The notes under the pieces: generated by a model
The model's input: the letters and a program-made list of their open reading frames with translations, nothing else
What the model was told of the DNA's origin: nothing
The model's database searches: none
Shown here: positions 7,714-15,916 of the stretch, piece by piece
How positions within the stretch are numbered: position 1 is the stretch's first letter
Layout of the letters: every line of letters starts with the position of its first letter
Translations under genes and position numbers: made by a program
DNA from: Bacteroidia bacterium
GTDB taxonomy: Bacteria; Bacteroidota; Bacteroidia; Bacteroidales; BM520
Length of the DNA: 24,716 bases
Assembly (NCBI GenBank): GCA_009930445.1
Contig: RZYD01000007.1
Coordinates: 1 to 24,716 of the forward strand
Direction of reading: 5' to 3'

Positions 7714-8538
7714 ATGAAACTGAATCTCAAACGACCCATTGTTTTTTTTGATCTTGAAACCACCGGACTCAACATAGTAAATGACCGAATCGTAGAAATA
7801 GCAATGCTAAAAATCACACCGGATGGGGAGGAGATTCTCAAAACACACCTCATCAACCCTGGAATACCCATTCCGCCTTTTGTAACAAATATTCATGGCA
7901 TTTCCGACGATGATGTAAAAAACAAACCCTTGTTCAAACAAATTGCAGGAAGTATGAACGATTTCCTGAAGAATTGTGACCTGGCGGGATTCAATGCATT
8001 ACGGTTTGATATTCCGCTGCTTGCCGAAGAATTTCTGCGCGCCGGGGTGGATTTTACTATTAAGGACAGAAACATTGTGGACGTACAAAACATTTTCCAC
8101 AAGATGGAACAACGCACACTGGAAGCAGCCTATCGGTTTTATTGCAATAAAATTCTGGAGGGCGCCCATTCAGCTGAAGCCGACACGAAAGCCACCTACG
8201 AAGTATTGAAAGCACAACTCGACCGCTACGAAAATATTTCTTATACCGACCGGAACGGGAAAAATTATCTTCCGGTAATCAATGACATGAGCGCACTTAG
8301 CGATTTCTCTGCTCAAAATAAAAATGCAGATTTAGCCGGTATGCTGATCTATGATGAACGAAATGATGTCGTTTTTAATTTTGGAAAATATAAAGGGAAA
8401 AGCGTTATCGAGCAATTCAAAACTGAGCCACAGTATTACGACTGGATTATGAAAAGTAATTTTCCACTTTATACAAAAAAGGTATTACAGGAGCTCTACT
8501 TTAAAACCCGGTCATCACAGGGGTTTCTTTTTACATAA
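7714..8538 (+). CDS. DnaQ-like 3'-5' exonuclease (DEDDh) with C-terminal extension
   Basis: The protein has 274 residues. Residues 1-175 are an RNase H-fold DEDDh exonuclease: Exo I is FFDLETTGL with D13 and E15; Exo II is GFNALRFDIPLL; Exo III is HSAEADTKAT with the general-base His and metal-binding Asp. It should degrade single-stranded 3' ends, as do the DNA polymerase III epsilon subunit and related stand-alone exonucleases. A second conserved block at about 220-265 (FNFGKYKGKSV ... YYDWIMKSNFP) resembles the DUF3820-like module that often follows such nucleases in this phylum. The FAH-family gene begins 52 bases downstream. Its exact cellular role (proofreading, repair or RNA turnover) is undetermined. 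Confidence 0.9.
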   Translation: MKLNLKRPIVFFDLETTGLNIVNDRIVEIAMLKITPDGEEILKTHLINPGIPIPPFVTNIHGISDDDVKNKPLFKQIAGSMNDFLKNCDLAGFNALRFDIPLLAEEFLRAGVDFTIKDRNIVDVQNIFHKMEQRTLEAAYRFYCNKILEGAHSAEADTKATYEVLKAQLDRYENISYTDRNGKNYLPVINDMSALSDFSAQNKNADLAGMLIYDERNDVVFNFGKYKGKSVIEQFKTEPQYYDWIMKSNFPLYTKKVLQELYFKTRSSQGFLFT

Positions 8539-8590
8539 GATGTTACCGGCAAGGCTATTGAATGCATTCGTACCCTAAAAAATCATGGAG

Positions 8591-9202
8591 ATGAAAATAA
8601 TTTGTATTGGAAGGAATTACACGGAGCATAATGAAGAAATGAAGAATCCGGAAGGCAAGCCACCCGTGATCTTCCTCAAACCTGAAACTGCATTAGTCCT
8701 GAACAACCGGCCTTTTTATTACCCCGATTTCTCCAATGAGGTGCATTATGAAGCAGAACTTGTGGTACGTATCAACCGAAATGGAAAAACCATACGGGAA
8801 CAATTCGCAAAAAATTACTATAATGAAATCGGATTTGGGATCGACCTGACGGCACGGGATATCCAGCGAAAATGCAAAGCAGAAGGCTTGCCATGGGCCA
8901 TAGCCAAAGGATTCGACGGTTCAGCTCCACTGAGCAGATTTCTTCCCCTTTCCGATTTTATCAACCCTGCAAATATCGAATTTTCATTGCTGAAAAATGG
9001 GAATACCGTACAGCATGGATTTTCAGCCGAAATGATCTTCTCCATCGACCGGATTATCTCCTATATCTCCACCTATATCACTTTGAAAATGGGGGATCTG
9101 ATTTTTACAGGAACGCCGTCCGGGGTTGGACCCGTAGCAATTGGCGACTTCTATGAAGGATATATTGAAAATAAAAAAATGCTTTCATTGCAGATAAAAT
9201 GA
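8591..9202 (+). CDS. Fumarylacetoacetate hydrolase (FAH) family protein
   Basis: The protein has 203 residues from the ATG at 8591. An ATG two codons earlier at 8585 is in frame, but MKIICIGRNY is the usual beginning of short FAH proteins in this phylum. Recognisable features are the opening GRNYTEHN, the metal-binding acidic cluster YEAELVV (E54, E56) with D85 in GFGIDLTARD, KGFDGSAPLS, and near the end GDLIFTGTPSGVGPV. Short FAH proteins hydrolyse or decarboxylate acylpyruvates and oxaloacetate using Mg2+ or Mn2+. The size fits the YcgM/FAHD1-like group rather than the longer catabolic isomerases. It ends 4 bases before the DUF721 gene, suggesting co-transcription without an evident functional link. 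Confidence 0.9.
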   Translation: MKIICIGRNYTEHNEEMKNPEGKPPVIFLKPETALVLNNRPFYYPDFSNEVHYEAELVVRINRNGKTIREQFAKNYYNEIGFGIDLTARDIQRKCKAEGLPWAIAKGFDGSAPLSRFLPLSDFINPANIEFSLLKNGNTVQHGFSAEMIFSIDRIISYISTYITLKMGDLIFTGTPSGVGPVAIGDFYEGYIENKKMLSLQIK

Positions 9203-9206
9203 CAAC

Positions 9207-9500
9207 ATGAGGCTGAACCGAAATACATACAATATCAAAGAAACCATCGAATTGCTGATGAAAACCTATAAAATTGATAAAAAATTTGATCAGGCACAAG
9301 TGATCAAAGCCTATGGAGAAGTAGTCGGCCCAATGATAAGTAAACATACCACCGCAGTATACATGAAAGAAGAAACCCTTTATATCCATGTCGATAATGC
9401 CGCTTTACGCAACGAATTAGTGTATGCCAAAGAGAGACTTATAGCAGCGATTAACAAAAAAACAGGGAAGGATTTGGTAATTAATCTGTTTATTTCGTAA
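9207..9500 (+). CDS. DUF721/DciA-like protein
   Basis: The protein has 97 residues with the DUF721 pattern: an N-terminal helix, then VIKAYGEVVGPMISKHTTAVYMKEETLYIHVDNAALRNELVYAKERLIAAIN. DciA proteins of this family help load the replicative helicase DnaB in bacteria lacking DnaC or DnaI. In this phylum a short DUF721 protein commonly sits beside recF. Here it is convergent with recF and their 3' ends overlap by 11 bases (9490-9500). It follows the FAH gene by 4 bases. The family call is good; the helicase-loading role is inferred from homology. Confidence 0.85.
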   Translation: MRLNRNTYNIKETIELLMKTYKIDKKFDQAQVIKAYGEVVGPMISKHTTAVYMKEETLYIHVDNAALRNELVYAKERLIAAINKKTGKDLVINLFIS

Positions 9501-10608
9501 AACCATTACGTTTCACGGTAGCATTGGTAACGATATAATGGGCATATTCGGTATGAATTTGTGAAACCAGTCGTTCGATCCGTTCGCTATGGGTATCGGT
9601 GATAAAAACCTGACCAAACATATTATCGCTCACCAGTTTAACGATTGCGCTCACGCGGCCGTCATCAAGTTTGTCAAAAATATCATCCAGCAATAGAATG
9701 GGTTTATAGCCTTTTTGAATTCGGGTGTATTCAAATTGTGCAAGTTTTGTAGCGATATAGAATGATTTCTGCTGACCCTGGGAACCGAAACGTTTCACCG
9801 GATGGCCATCGAGCAAAAACGAATAATCGTCTTTGTGTATTCCGGTAGTTGTATATTTCAACATACGATCTTTCATCACCGAATCAAACAACAATTCACG
9901 CGGTCCCCGGGAATGGAGATGAGACAAATACTCCACGGAAACCGTCTCCCTACCTTTCGAAACCAGGGTATAAAAATGCTGCAACATCGGAATAAATGCA
10001 TTGGCAAAAGCGCAACGGGATTCAAAAAGCAATCCGGCGTGCTCCACCAACTGTTCGTCCCAGATTTCCAGTGCCTCAACGTTAAAAGTTCCGGTTTCAG
10101 CATACTTTTTCAGTAAGGTATTTCGCTGAAAAAGTGCACGGTTGTAATTAATCAGCGTATCCAGATAAACCGAATCAAACTGGGAGATCACGCTATCAAA
10201 ATACTTCCGGCGTACCTCACTGCCATTATTGATAAGATCCTGATCGTAGGGCGAAATCATCACCAGAGGAAATTTCCCGATATGATCAGCCAATCGCTGG
10301 TATTCCTTTTTATTCAGGCTAAATTGCTTTTTCTGCCCACGCGACAACATACAGGAAACCCGATCGTCGGGGTTTCCTTCAGAGCTAAAACTGCCATGAA
10401 CAGCAAAAAAATCCTGGTCATGACGGATGTTCTGCTGATCGGTAGCATTAAAATAACTCTTACAATACGAAAGATAATAAATAGCATCCAGAATATTAGT
10501 TTTCCCCGCACCATTGGATCCGGTAAAACAATTAATTTTCGGGGAAAAAGCCAGTTCTGCTTCCGGATAGTTTTTAAAATTAACCAGATGTACTTTTTTG
10601 ATATACAT
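9490..10608 (-). CDS. recF: DNA replication and repair protein RecF
   Basis: RecF is an SMC/ABC-like ATPase that helps load RecA at gaps through RecFOR. The 372-residue length is typical. The opening MYIKKVHLVNFKNY is the classic RecF start. Walker A is GSNGAGKTN (residues 30-38). The signature-like GSQGQQKS lies in the C-terminal third, and Walker B is PILLLDDIFDKLD, followed by FITDTHSERI. The gene starts 3 bases after the ispH stop, so the two are one transcription unit with ispH first. Its 3' end overlaps the convergent DUF721 gene, so no terminator can be placed between them. Confidence 0.96.
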   Translation of the reverse strand: MYIKKVHLVNFKNYPEAELAFSPKINCFTGSNGAGKTNILDAIYYLSYCKSYFNATDQQNIRHDQDFFAVHGSFSSEGNPDDRVSCMLSRGQKKQFSLNKKEYQRLADHIGKFPLVMISPYDQDLINNGSEVRRKYFDSVISQFDSVYLDTLINYNRALFQRNTLLKKYAETGTFNVEALEIWDEQLVEHAGLLFESRCAFANAFIPMLQHFYTLVSKGRETVSVEYLSHLHSRGPRELLFDSVMKDRMLKYTTTGIHKDDYSFLLDGHPVKRFGSQGQQKSFYIATKLAQFEYTRIQKGYKPILLLDDIFDKLDDGRVSAIVKLVSDNMFGQVFITDTHSERIERLVSQIHTEYAHYIVTNATVKRNGFTK

Positions 10609-10611
10609 AGC

Positions 10612-11490
10612 CTATTCTCCGATTTTTTGTACTTCTTCGGCAATTTTTTCCATCAACCACATGGGAGTTGAAGTTGCTCCACAAATTCCTACCTTCTCCT
10701 TACCTTCAAACCATATCCGTTTCAACTCGCCCGACTGAGAAATAAAATAGGTTGCCGGATTAATTTCTTTACATTTTTGAAACAAAAAATTGCCATTGGA
10801 ACTTTTACGGCCGCTGACGAAAAGGACAATATCGAAACGAGTAACAAATTTCTGCAGCGCAGGAACGCGATTCGACATCTGACGGCAAATGGTATCAAAA
10901 ACCAGCAGATCGGGTTCAACGTCAGGATTGACAGCACGCATCCGGCGCTCAATTTCTTTGCTCATTTCATGAAACTTATCCAAACTCTTGGTGGTTTGAA
11001 CAAAAAGCCGGACTGGTTTAGAATAATCGATCTGAGTAAGATCGTCGAAGGAAGAAACGATAATCCCCCGACAGAAGGTTTGCCCATAAAGGCCGTTTAC
11101 CTCAGGATGTAACTCTTTACCAAAAATAACAATCTGGGATTCGTTTTTACTGACTTCATCGTACGACCTGCGAATTTTGTTCTGAAGTCGAAGGACAACC
11201 GGACACGTAGCATCAATAATAGTTATTCCATTTTTAAAGGCTGTTTTGTAGGTATTGGGATGTTCACCATGGGCTCTGAATAATACTTTTTTACCTTCAA
11301 GGGCAGGCAGATCATCGTGGGAAATAATTTTCATGCCCAGTTTTTCCAGCCGTTCTACCTCTTCGTGGTTATGTACAATATCGCCCAGGCAATAAAGTTC
11401 TTTATCCACAGCCAATTCGCGCTCAGCAACTTCGATGGCATGAACCACACCAAAACAAAAACCGGATCCCTTATCAATTTCTATATACAT
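10612..11490 (-). CDS. ispH: 4-hydroxy-3-methylbut-2-enyl diphosphate reductase
   Basis: IspH catalyses the last step of the MEP pathway, reducing HMBPP to IPP and DMAPP with a [4Fe-4S] cluster. The protein has 292 residues. The three cluster Cys are present: C12 in GFCFGV, C96 in DATCPVV and C202 in DTICRQMSNR. The catalytic Glu is E130 in LHPEVNG, and the substrate-binding block SGRKSSNGNFL is intact, as is the final GICGATSTPMWLME. The N-terminus needs no adjustment. It heads a two-gene unit with recF, and an exact TAnnTTTG box lies 16 bases upstream of its start. Confidence 0.97.
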   Translation of the reverse strand: MYIEIDKGSGFCFGVVHAIEVAERELAVDKELYCLGDIVHNHEEVERLEKLGMKIISHDDLPALEGKKVLFRAHGEHPNTYKTAFKNGITIIDATCPVVLRLQNKIRRSYDEVSKNESQIVIFGKELHPEVNGLYGQTFCRGIIVSSFDDLTQIDYSKPVRLFVQTTKSLDKFHEMSKEIERRMRAVNPDVEPDLLVFDTICRQMSNRVPALQKFVTRFDIVLFVSGRKSSNGNFLFQKCKEINPATYFISQSGELKRIWFEGKEKVGICGATSTPMWLMEKIAEEVQKIGE

Positions 11491-11506
11491 CGTGCTGTAT
11501 TTCGGG

Positions 11507-11514
11507 CAAAGATA
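11507..11514 (-). promoter_or_regulatory. Candidate -7 box TATCTTTG for ispH-recF
   Basis: On the minus strand this is an exact TAnnTTTG match that ends 16 bases before the ispH ATG, predicting a leader of only about a dozen bases. No clear TTTG is seen at the -33 spacing. Confidence 0.5.
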
Positions 11515-11584
11515 CCAAAAAGAAGATGAAATCTTGCGGGGAAAAAGATTTTTGCAAAGCGGGTGACCGATACAAAAAAAGTCT

Positions 11585-12148
11585 TTAGTTCATCGCCGGA
11601 TCGGCCGGATAATTCGCCCAAATGGCATAATGACTGCCCAGATTACGGACTAACGAACTCCACATTCCAGACGGGCGGGTATAAAAAAGCTGATGGGGTG
11701 TCAGCGTTGAGACCACCCAGGAATCATGAGTTAATTCGGAATCCAGCTGATGGGCCGACCACCCCGAATAGCCCATAAAAATCCGTATATCATGCATTGT
11801 AATCTGATTCTGCAACATAAGCTCAAGCACCACATTCCAGTCGCCTCCCCAAAAGACACCCTCCGAAACTTTTTGAGCACCCGGAATTCGGTTTCCCATA
11901 CGATGGATAAAAAAAATAGAATCCGTGCTTACCGGACCCCCAAAAAATAAGCGGGGATTAAATCCACCCCACCCTTTTATGACTTTTGATAAACGAATAT
12001 CCATGGGTTTATTTATAATAATCCCTAATGAGCCATCCGCATTATGATCAGCCAGCATAATTACCGATTGTTTAAAATAAAAATCATTCAAAGCAGGTTC
12101 TGCAATTAAAATTTTACCAGCGGCGGGAGCAATCATTTTTCGTTGCAT
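11585..12148 (-). CDS. YqgE/AlgH family protein (UPF0301)
   Basis: The protein has 187 residues. The conserved opening PAAGKILIAEPALNDFYFKQSVIMLADHNADGS is followed by LGIIINKPM, then FFGGPVSTDSIFFIHR, and later GVFWGGD and a WSAHQLDSEL-like segment. These match the DUF179 family in order and length. The biochemical role is not established; AlgH was first linked to alginate regulation in Pseudomonas, and the family is widespread and cytoplasmic. The gene is divergent from murL across a 119-base gap and ends 94 bases before the ispH start, with no strong terminator visible. Confidence 0.9.
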   Translation of the reverse strand: MQRKMIAPAAGKILIAEPALNDFYFKQSVIMLADHNADGSLGIIINKPMDIRLSKVIKGWGGFNPRLFFGGPVSTDSIFFIHRMGNRIPGAQKVSEGVFWGGDWNVVLELMLQNQITMHDIRIFMGYSGWSAHQLDSELTHDSWVVSTLTPHQLFYTRPSGMWSSLVRNLGSHYAIWANYPADPAMN

Positions 12149-12222
12149 TATTCAGTAAATTTTATCGTTTGACTCCACTTATGTCCATACGTTTCAATGG
12201 TACTCCGTTCATAAGATATTTG

Positions 12223-12230
12223 TATCTTTG
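12223..12230 (+). promoter_or_regulatory. Candidate -7 box TATCTTTG for murL-murD2
   Basis: An exact TAnnTTTG match lies 37 bases before the murL start, in the divergent gap with yqgE. No good -33 TTTG is seen at the usual distance. Confidence 0.45.
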
Positions 12231-12267
12231 ACCGCGGCGAAACAGCAAAAATTATTCCATACAAAAA

Positions 12268-13632
12268 ATGAATAACCAAAATAAATACGATCAACTACGC
12301 AGGGATTATCCGGTATTTACTTACAAAGGTTTCTCGAAGAAAATGCATAATTATGGCCTGACGGTGACCTATCAGTTCGCTGTCGGAGAGCAATTCACCT
12401 TCAGCCCTAAAACAACCTTTTACAGTAAACCCGCTGATTACAATAATATTAACCCGGAGTTACTCGACAATATCTTATTTCATGCAGGGATGGTGGAGAT
12501 GATCAGTTACTGGAAGCTTACCTGCTCACCAACCATCCATGTTGAACCATTTTCCTTAAATAAAACACAATGTGCCTGGTGGAAAAAATTATTTTTTCTG
12601 GGTCTGGGTGAATTTTTCTATCGCAACGCCATAACACCCGATCCGGATACATTTATAACGATAGTTGCCCCATCACCGAACACAACAACGAAAAAAAACT
12701 GCGGTAATGGCAACGGATATCTGATTCCTGTAGGTGGGGGAAAGGACTCGGCCGTAACACTGGAATTGCTAAAAAATAAGAACATCAAGCCTTTTATCAT
12801 TAACCCACGGCAAGCCCAAACCGACACACTTGCCGCCGCAGGACTTGACAAAAAGACCTTTTTCAGAATGGAACGGCAACTCGATCCACGCCTTTTACAA
12901 CTAAACAACGAAGGATTTCTGAACGGCCATACTCCATTCTCAGCCCTTTTGGCATTCTACGCTCTAGCAGCTGCCATTTTATCAAAAAGGCATACCATTG
13001 TTTTATCTAACGAATCGAGCGCGAATGAAAGCACCGTACGAAACAGTACGGTAAACCATCAATACAGTAAAAGTATTGAATTTGAAAGCGATTTCCGTCA
13101 TTATGTAAACACTTATATCGCCGATGATTTGCGGTATTTCAGTTTCCTGCGCCCACTTACTGAACTTCAGATCAGCGCCCTTTTTTCACAAATGAAAGCC
13201 TACCATCGTGGATTCAGAAGTTGCAATGCCGGAAGTAAAACAAACAGCTGGTGTGGAAAATGCCCGAAATGCTTGTTTACCTTTATTCTCCTCTCGGTTT
13301 TTTTACCATCCCGGGAGGTAGAAACAATCTTTGGAGCCAATCTGTTCCATGACCCGCAAATGATCCCTGTAGCCGAAGAGCTGATCGGGTTATGGCCGGC
13401 CAAACCCTTTGAATGCGTGGGAACCACACATGAAGTTCAAACTGCACTTGCCGTAATTATTTCGAAATATAACGAACATACCCTTCCTCCGGTGCTCGCT
13501 GCAATAATAAAAAACATACCTGCCAATTTGGCATTAGACCGGATGAATACCCTATCCACTCCCCCGGAAAAACATTTCCTGAATGAAGATGAATTAAAAA
13601 TCCTAACCCATCATCTACATGAACTCCATTAA
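12268..13632 (+). CDS. murL: UDP-MurNAc-L-Ala-L-Glu epimerase (MurL)
   Basis: The protein has 454 residues. MurL, described in Xanthomonas oryzae, epimerises the terminal L-Glu of UDP-MurNAc-L-Ala-L-Glu to D-Glu using ATP, replacing glutamate racemase. Here the PP-loop-like ATP site is VGGGKDSAVTLELL (residues 155-168), as in ATP-pyrophosphatase folds. A Cys cluster WCGKCPKC (C329, C332, C335) lies in the C-terminal third, with NESSANEST between them. The strongest support is context: a MurD homologue begins inside its last codons (14-base overlap), reproducing the murL-murD2 pairing. Substrate is inferred from that pairing and from the family; without it, a generic PP-loop protein would be the call. 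Confidence 0.82.
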   Translation: MNNQNKYDQLRRDYPVFTYKGFSKKMHNYGLTVTYQFAVGEQFTFSPKTTFYSKPADYNNINPELLDNILFHAGMVEMISYWKLTCSPTIHVEPFSLNKTQCAWWKKLFFLGLGEFFYRNAITPDPDTFITIVAPSPNTTTKKNCGNGNGYLIPVGGGKDSAVTLELLKNKNIKPFIINPRQAQTDTLAAAGLDKKTFFRMERQLDPRLLQLNNEGFLNGHTPFSALLAFYALAAAILSKRHTIVLSNESSANESTVRNSTVNHQYSKSIEFESDFRHYVNTYIADDLRYFSFLRPLTELQISALFSQMKAYHRGFRSCNAGSKTNSWCGKCPKCLFTFILLSVFLPSREVETIFGANLFHDPQMIPVAEELIGLWPAKPFECVGTTHEVQTALAVIISKYNEHTLPPVLAAIIKNIPANLALDRMNTLSTPPEKHFLNEDELKILTHHLHELH

Positions 13633-14974
13633 TACGATCCTCGCCTCAAGACAAAAAATATTAATTTTTGGTTTCGGCCGTGAAGGGAAAAGTACTTATC
13701 GCTATATCCGTTCTCGGTTTCCCCAAAAAATGCTCACTATTGCAGATGAGAAAAGCCATCCCGACTTATTTTCCTGCTTATCAGCGGATCCATATTTGAT
13801 GGTACAAACCGAAGAAAAATGCTTTAATAATTTATCACAATTCGATCTGATTATAAAAACCCCGGGGATTCCTCTGTTCAAACTAACCGGGGCACATAAA
13901 GAAAAGATCACCTCACAGACCGATCTTTTTCTTCGGCAATACGGTGCACAAACCACAGGAATATCGGGTACAAAAGGGAAGAGCACGACAGCATCGCTGA
14001 TCTATCATCTTCTAAAAGTTTCCGGAAGGGATACAATATTTGCCGGTAATATTGGAATTCCGGCGTTTGATATGCTTCCACAGATTACTCCGGAAACCAC
14101 AGTGGTCATGGAATTATCTGCGCATCAGGGTGAAATTTTGCATGCGGCACCCCACGTAATGATACTTCTCAACCTTTTTCAGGAACACCTCGACCATTTC
14201 GGAAATTTCGGAAATTACAAGCAAGCCAAGTTGAACTTTTGTACGTTTCAAAAGCCCGGCGATTACTTTATCTATTTAACCGAAGATCCGGAACTAATTC
14301 AGTGCGCAGGAACAGTGGATGGAGTGCACTATATTGGGATTTCAGAAAGCTTTAGCGAAAACGGCTACAGTTTCAAAGATGAGAAAATTACAGGTCGGGG
14401 TCTGGTAATGGAAAAATATATTTGTGCCCTGAAAGGGAAACACAATCGTAAAAACATCGCTGCGGCGTTAGCAGCAGCGCATATACTGGAAATAAACACA
14501 GACACACTGCAAACAGGGCTGGCCTCCTTTTCACCACTGAAGCACCGAATGGAATTCGTGGGTGAAATAAACACCGTAAAATATTACAACGACAGTATAT
14601 CGACGGTTCCCGAGGCCACAATTGCAGCGATGGAAACCTTAAACCACGTTTCAGTACTTATATTAGGAGGTTTTGACCGGGGAATTGATTATTCGAAGCT
14701 GGCCAATTACCTTCGGGATTACACAGCCGCGACGCTGGTTTTACTCGGGCAGGCAGGGAAACGAATGGGTGTCGAATTTTTGAAGGCCGGAATTCCGCAA
14801 CACCGGATGCTACATGCGGCTTCGATGGAAGAATGCTTTTCAATTGCACACAATAAAGCCCCCGGGAAAACCATTTGCCTGCTTTCACCAGCAGCAGCCA
14901 GTTACGACAGCTACGCTGATTTTGAGGAAAGAGGTGACCATTTTAAAGCTTTAGTCAAACAACACCAAAGATAA
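13619..14974 (+). CDS. murD2: UDP-MurNAc-L-alanine:L-glutamate ligase (MurD2)
   Basis: A 451-residue Mur ligase. The N-terminal Rossmann domain has ILIFGFGREGKST (14-26) and IIKTPGIP (78-85). The ATP-binding P-loop is GISGTKGKST (114-123). The central domain has LNLFQEHLDHFGNF and KGKHNRKNIAAALAAA. The C-terminal domain has the YYNDSISTVPEA segment and LSPAAASYDSYADFEERGDHF. All are MurD hallmarks. Coupling to murL indicates the MurD2 subgroup, which adds L-Glu rather than D-Glu before MurL inverts it. Whether a conventional murD also exists in this genome is not visible. The start ATG at 13619 overlaps murL and suggests translational coupling. Confidence 0.85.
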   Translation: MNSINTILASRQKILIFGFGREGKSTYRYIRSRFPQKMLTIADEKSHPDLFSCLSADPYLMVQTEEKCFNNLSQFDLIIKTPGIPLFKLTGAHKEKITSQTDLFLRQYGAQTTGISGTKGKSTTASLIYHLLKVSGRDTIFAGNIGIPAFDMLPQITPETTVVMELSAHQGEILHAAPHVMILLNLFQEHLDHFGNFGNYKQAKLNFCTFQKPGDYFIYLTEDPELIQCAGTVDGVHYIGISESFSENGYSFKDEKITGRGLVMEKYICALKGKHNRKNIAAALAAAHILEINTDTLQTGLASFSPLKHRMEFVGEINTVKYYNDSISTVPEATIAAMETLNHVSVLILGGFDRGIDYSKLANYLRDYTAATLVLLGQAGKRMGVEFLKAGIPQHRMLHAASMEECFSIAHNKAPGKTICLLSPAAASYDSYADFEERGDHFKALVKQHQR

Positions 14975-14998
14975 AAAACCACCTCAACGGAAGTGGTT
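14973..14998 (-). terminator. Intrinsic terminator of the THX gene
   Basis: Read on the minus strand, AACCACTTC (14998-14990) pairs with GAGGTGGTT (14985-14977) over nine positions, one of them a U-G wobble, closing a CGTT tetraloop. Six T residues follow (14978-14973). Nothing T-rich follows on the plus strand, so it acts for the minus-strand gene ending at 15038. It directly abuts the murD2 stop codon. Confidence 0.85.
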
Positions 14999-15037
14999 CA
15001 CTACGCATAAAATGTGTTTTCCAAGATAAAAAATCCC

Positions 15038-15172
15038 TTACGAAGCCTGATCCTTTGTATGATCTAATAACTCTTTTAATGCTTTCACATTTTTTTCTTT
15101 TTTCGGACGAGATTTTCCGTAAGAACCATTAACTATCTTACCTCTTTTTGTTTTGATATCACCTTTTCCCAT
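15038..15172 (-). CDS. 30S ribosomal protein THX
   Basis: A 44-residue, very basic protein: MGKGDIKTKRGKIVNGSYGK followed by SRPKKEKNVKALKELLDHTKDQAS. The start MGKGD-x-KTKRGKI and the GSYGKSRPKK block are diagnostic of the THX family. These small proteins fill a cavity in the head of the 30S subunit (first seen in Thermus) and are general in Bacteroidota. It is below common length cut-offs and is easily missed. It has a promoter-like box 19 bases upstream and a strong terminator downstream, so it may be an independent unit as well as a read-through product of trmH. Confidence 0.92.
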   Translation of the reverse strand: MGKGDIKTKRGKIVNGSYGKSRPKKEKNVKALKELLDHTKDQAS

Positions 15173-15191
15173 AATTCAATTTTTTGTGGTG

Positions 15192-15223
15192 CAAAAGTAT
15201 CAATTTTTTTTTGTAAAATGCAA
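15192..15223 (-). promoter_or_regulatory. Promoter of the THX gene
   Basis: On the minus strand, TTG (15223-15221), a 21-base spacer and the exact -7 match TACTTTTG (15199-15192) lie just upstream of the ATG at 15172. The -33 element starts directly after the trmH stop codon. Confidence 0.6.
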
Positions 15224-15913
15224 TTATTCTGACTTCGTACTTTTTAAACGGTTAAGAAAGTTCTTTTCAAGAACATCGGATTTACGCACGGTGTTCCTTG
15301 CCCAGGAAAGCAAAATATCAAGGCGGTCGGACGGCGAGAGTTGCCAGGAGATATCCGATGCCTGAAGGCGTTTTGTTAATTCATAAAGTATTAGTGAAGC
15401 AGAAACGCTCACATTGAAGCTTTCGGTAAAACCGAACATAGGAATATTAAGGGTATAATCGGCCATTTGAAAGGCTTCTCCGGAGAGCCCGTTAAGTTCA
15501 GTACCCAAAAGAATGGCTGTTTTCGGTTGCAAAGGGAGATTTATGAGAGAAAAATCAAAATGATGCGGAGAAGTAGCCACCAGGGTATAACCCGCCTTCT
15601 TCAATGAAAGGAGGCATTCGCGGGTATTGATTGCCTGGCTATTGTATTTATGCAGGGTGAGCCATTTTGAAGCGCCCAGGGCAATATTGGGATTCACTTC
15701 ATAGGTGTTGGTATTCTCGATAATATGGACATCCTGAATCCCAAAACAGTCGCAAGAACGCAAAACAGCACTGGCATTATGCGGCTGAAAAACATTTTCC
15801 AGTACGAGCGTAAGATGGCGGGTTCGATAACTGAGCACCTGATCAAACCGCTGTTTTTTATGCTCAGAAACGAAACACAGAAGATACTCAAGCAATTTTT
15901 CAGTAGGTTGCAT
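15224..15913 (-). CDS. trmH: tRNA/rRNA 2'-O-methyltransferase, TrmH (SpoU) family
   Basis: The protein has 229 residues. SpoU/TrmH enzymes methylate ribose 2'-OH in tRNA or rRNA with AdoMet through a trefoil-knot fold. Motif 1 is HNASAVLRSCDCFGI (the N and R of NxxxxxR). Motif 2 is ILLGTELNGLS, and motif 3 is IPMFGFTESFNVSVSASLILYEL. The catalytic Arg and the knot residues are therefore present. The spacing PHNASAVLRSCDCFGIQDVHIIE and the absence of an N-terminal substrate domain fit tRNA (Gm18) methyltransferase TrmH rather than RlmB. An intrinsic terminator of the upstream HU gene ends right at its start codon, which leaves no room for a conventional promoter between them. Confidence 0.9.
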   Translation of the reverse strand: MQPTEKLLEYLLCFVSEHKKQRFDQVLSYRTRHLTLVLENVFQPHNASAVLRSCDCFGIQDVHIIENTNTYEVNPNIALGASKWLTLHKYNSQAINTRECLLSLKKAGYTLVATSPHHFDFSLINLPLQPKTAILLGTELNGLSGEAFQMADYTLNIPMFGFTESFNVSVSASLILYELTKRLQASDISWQLSPSDRLDILLSWARNTVRKSDVLEKNFLNRLKSTKSE

Positions 15914-15916
15914 ACG

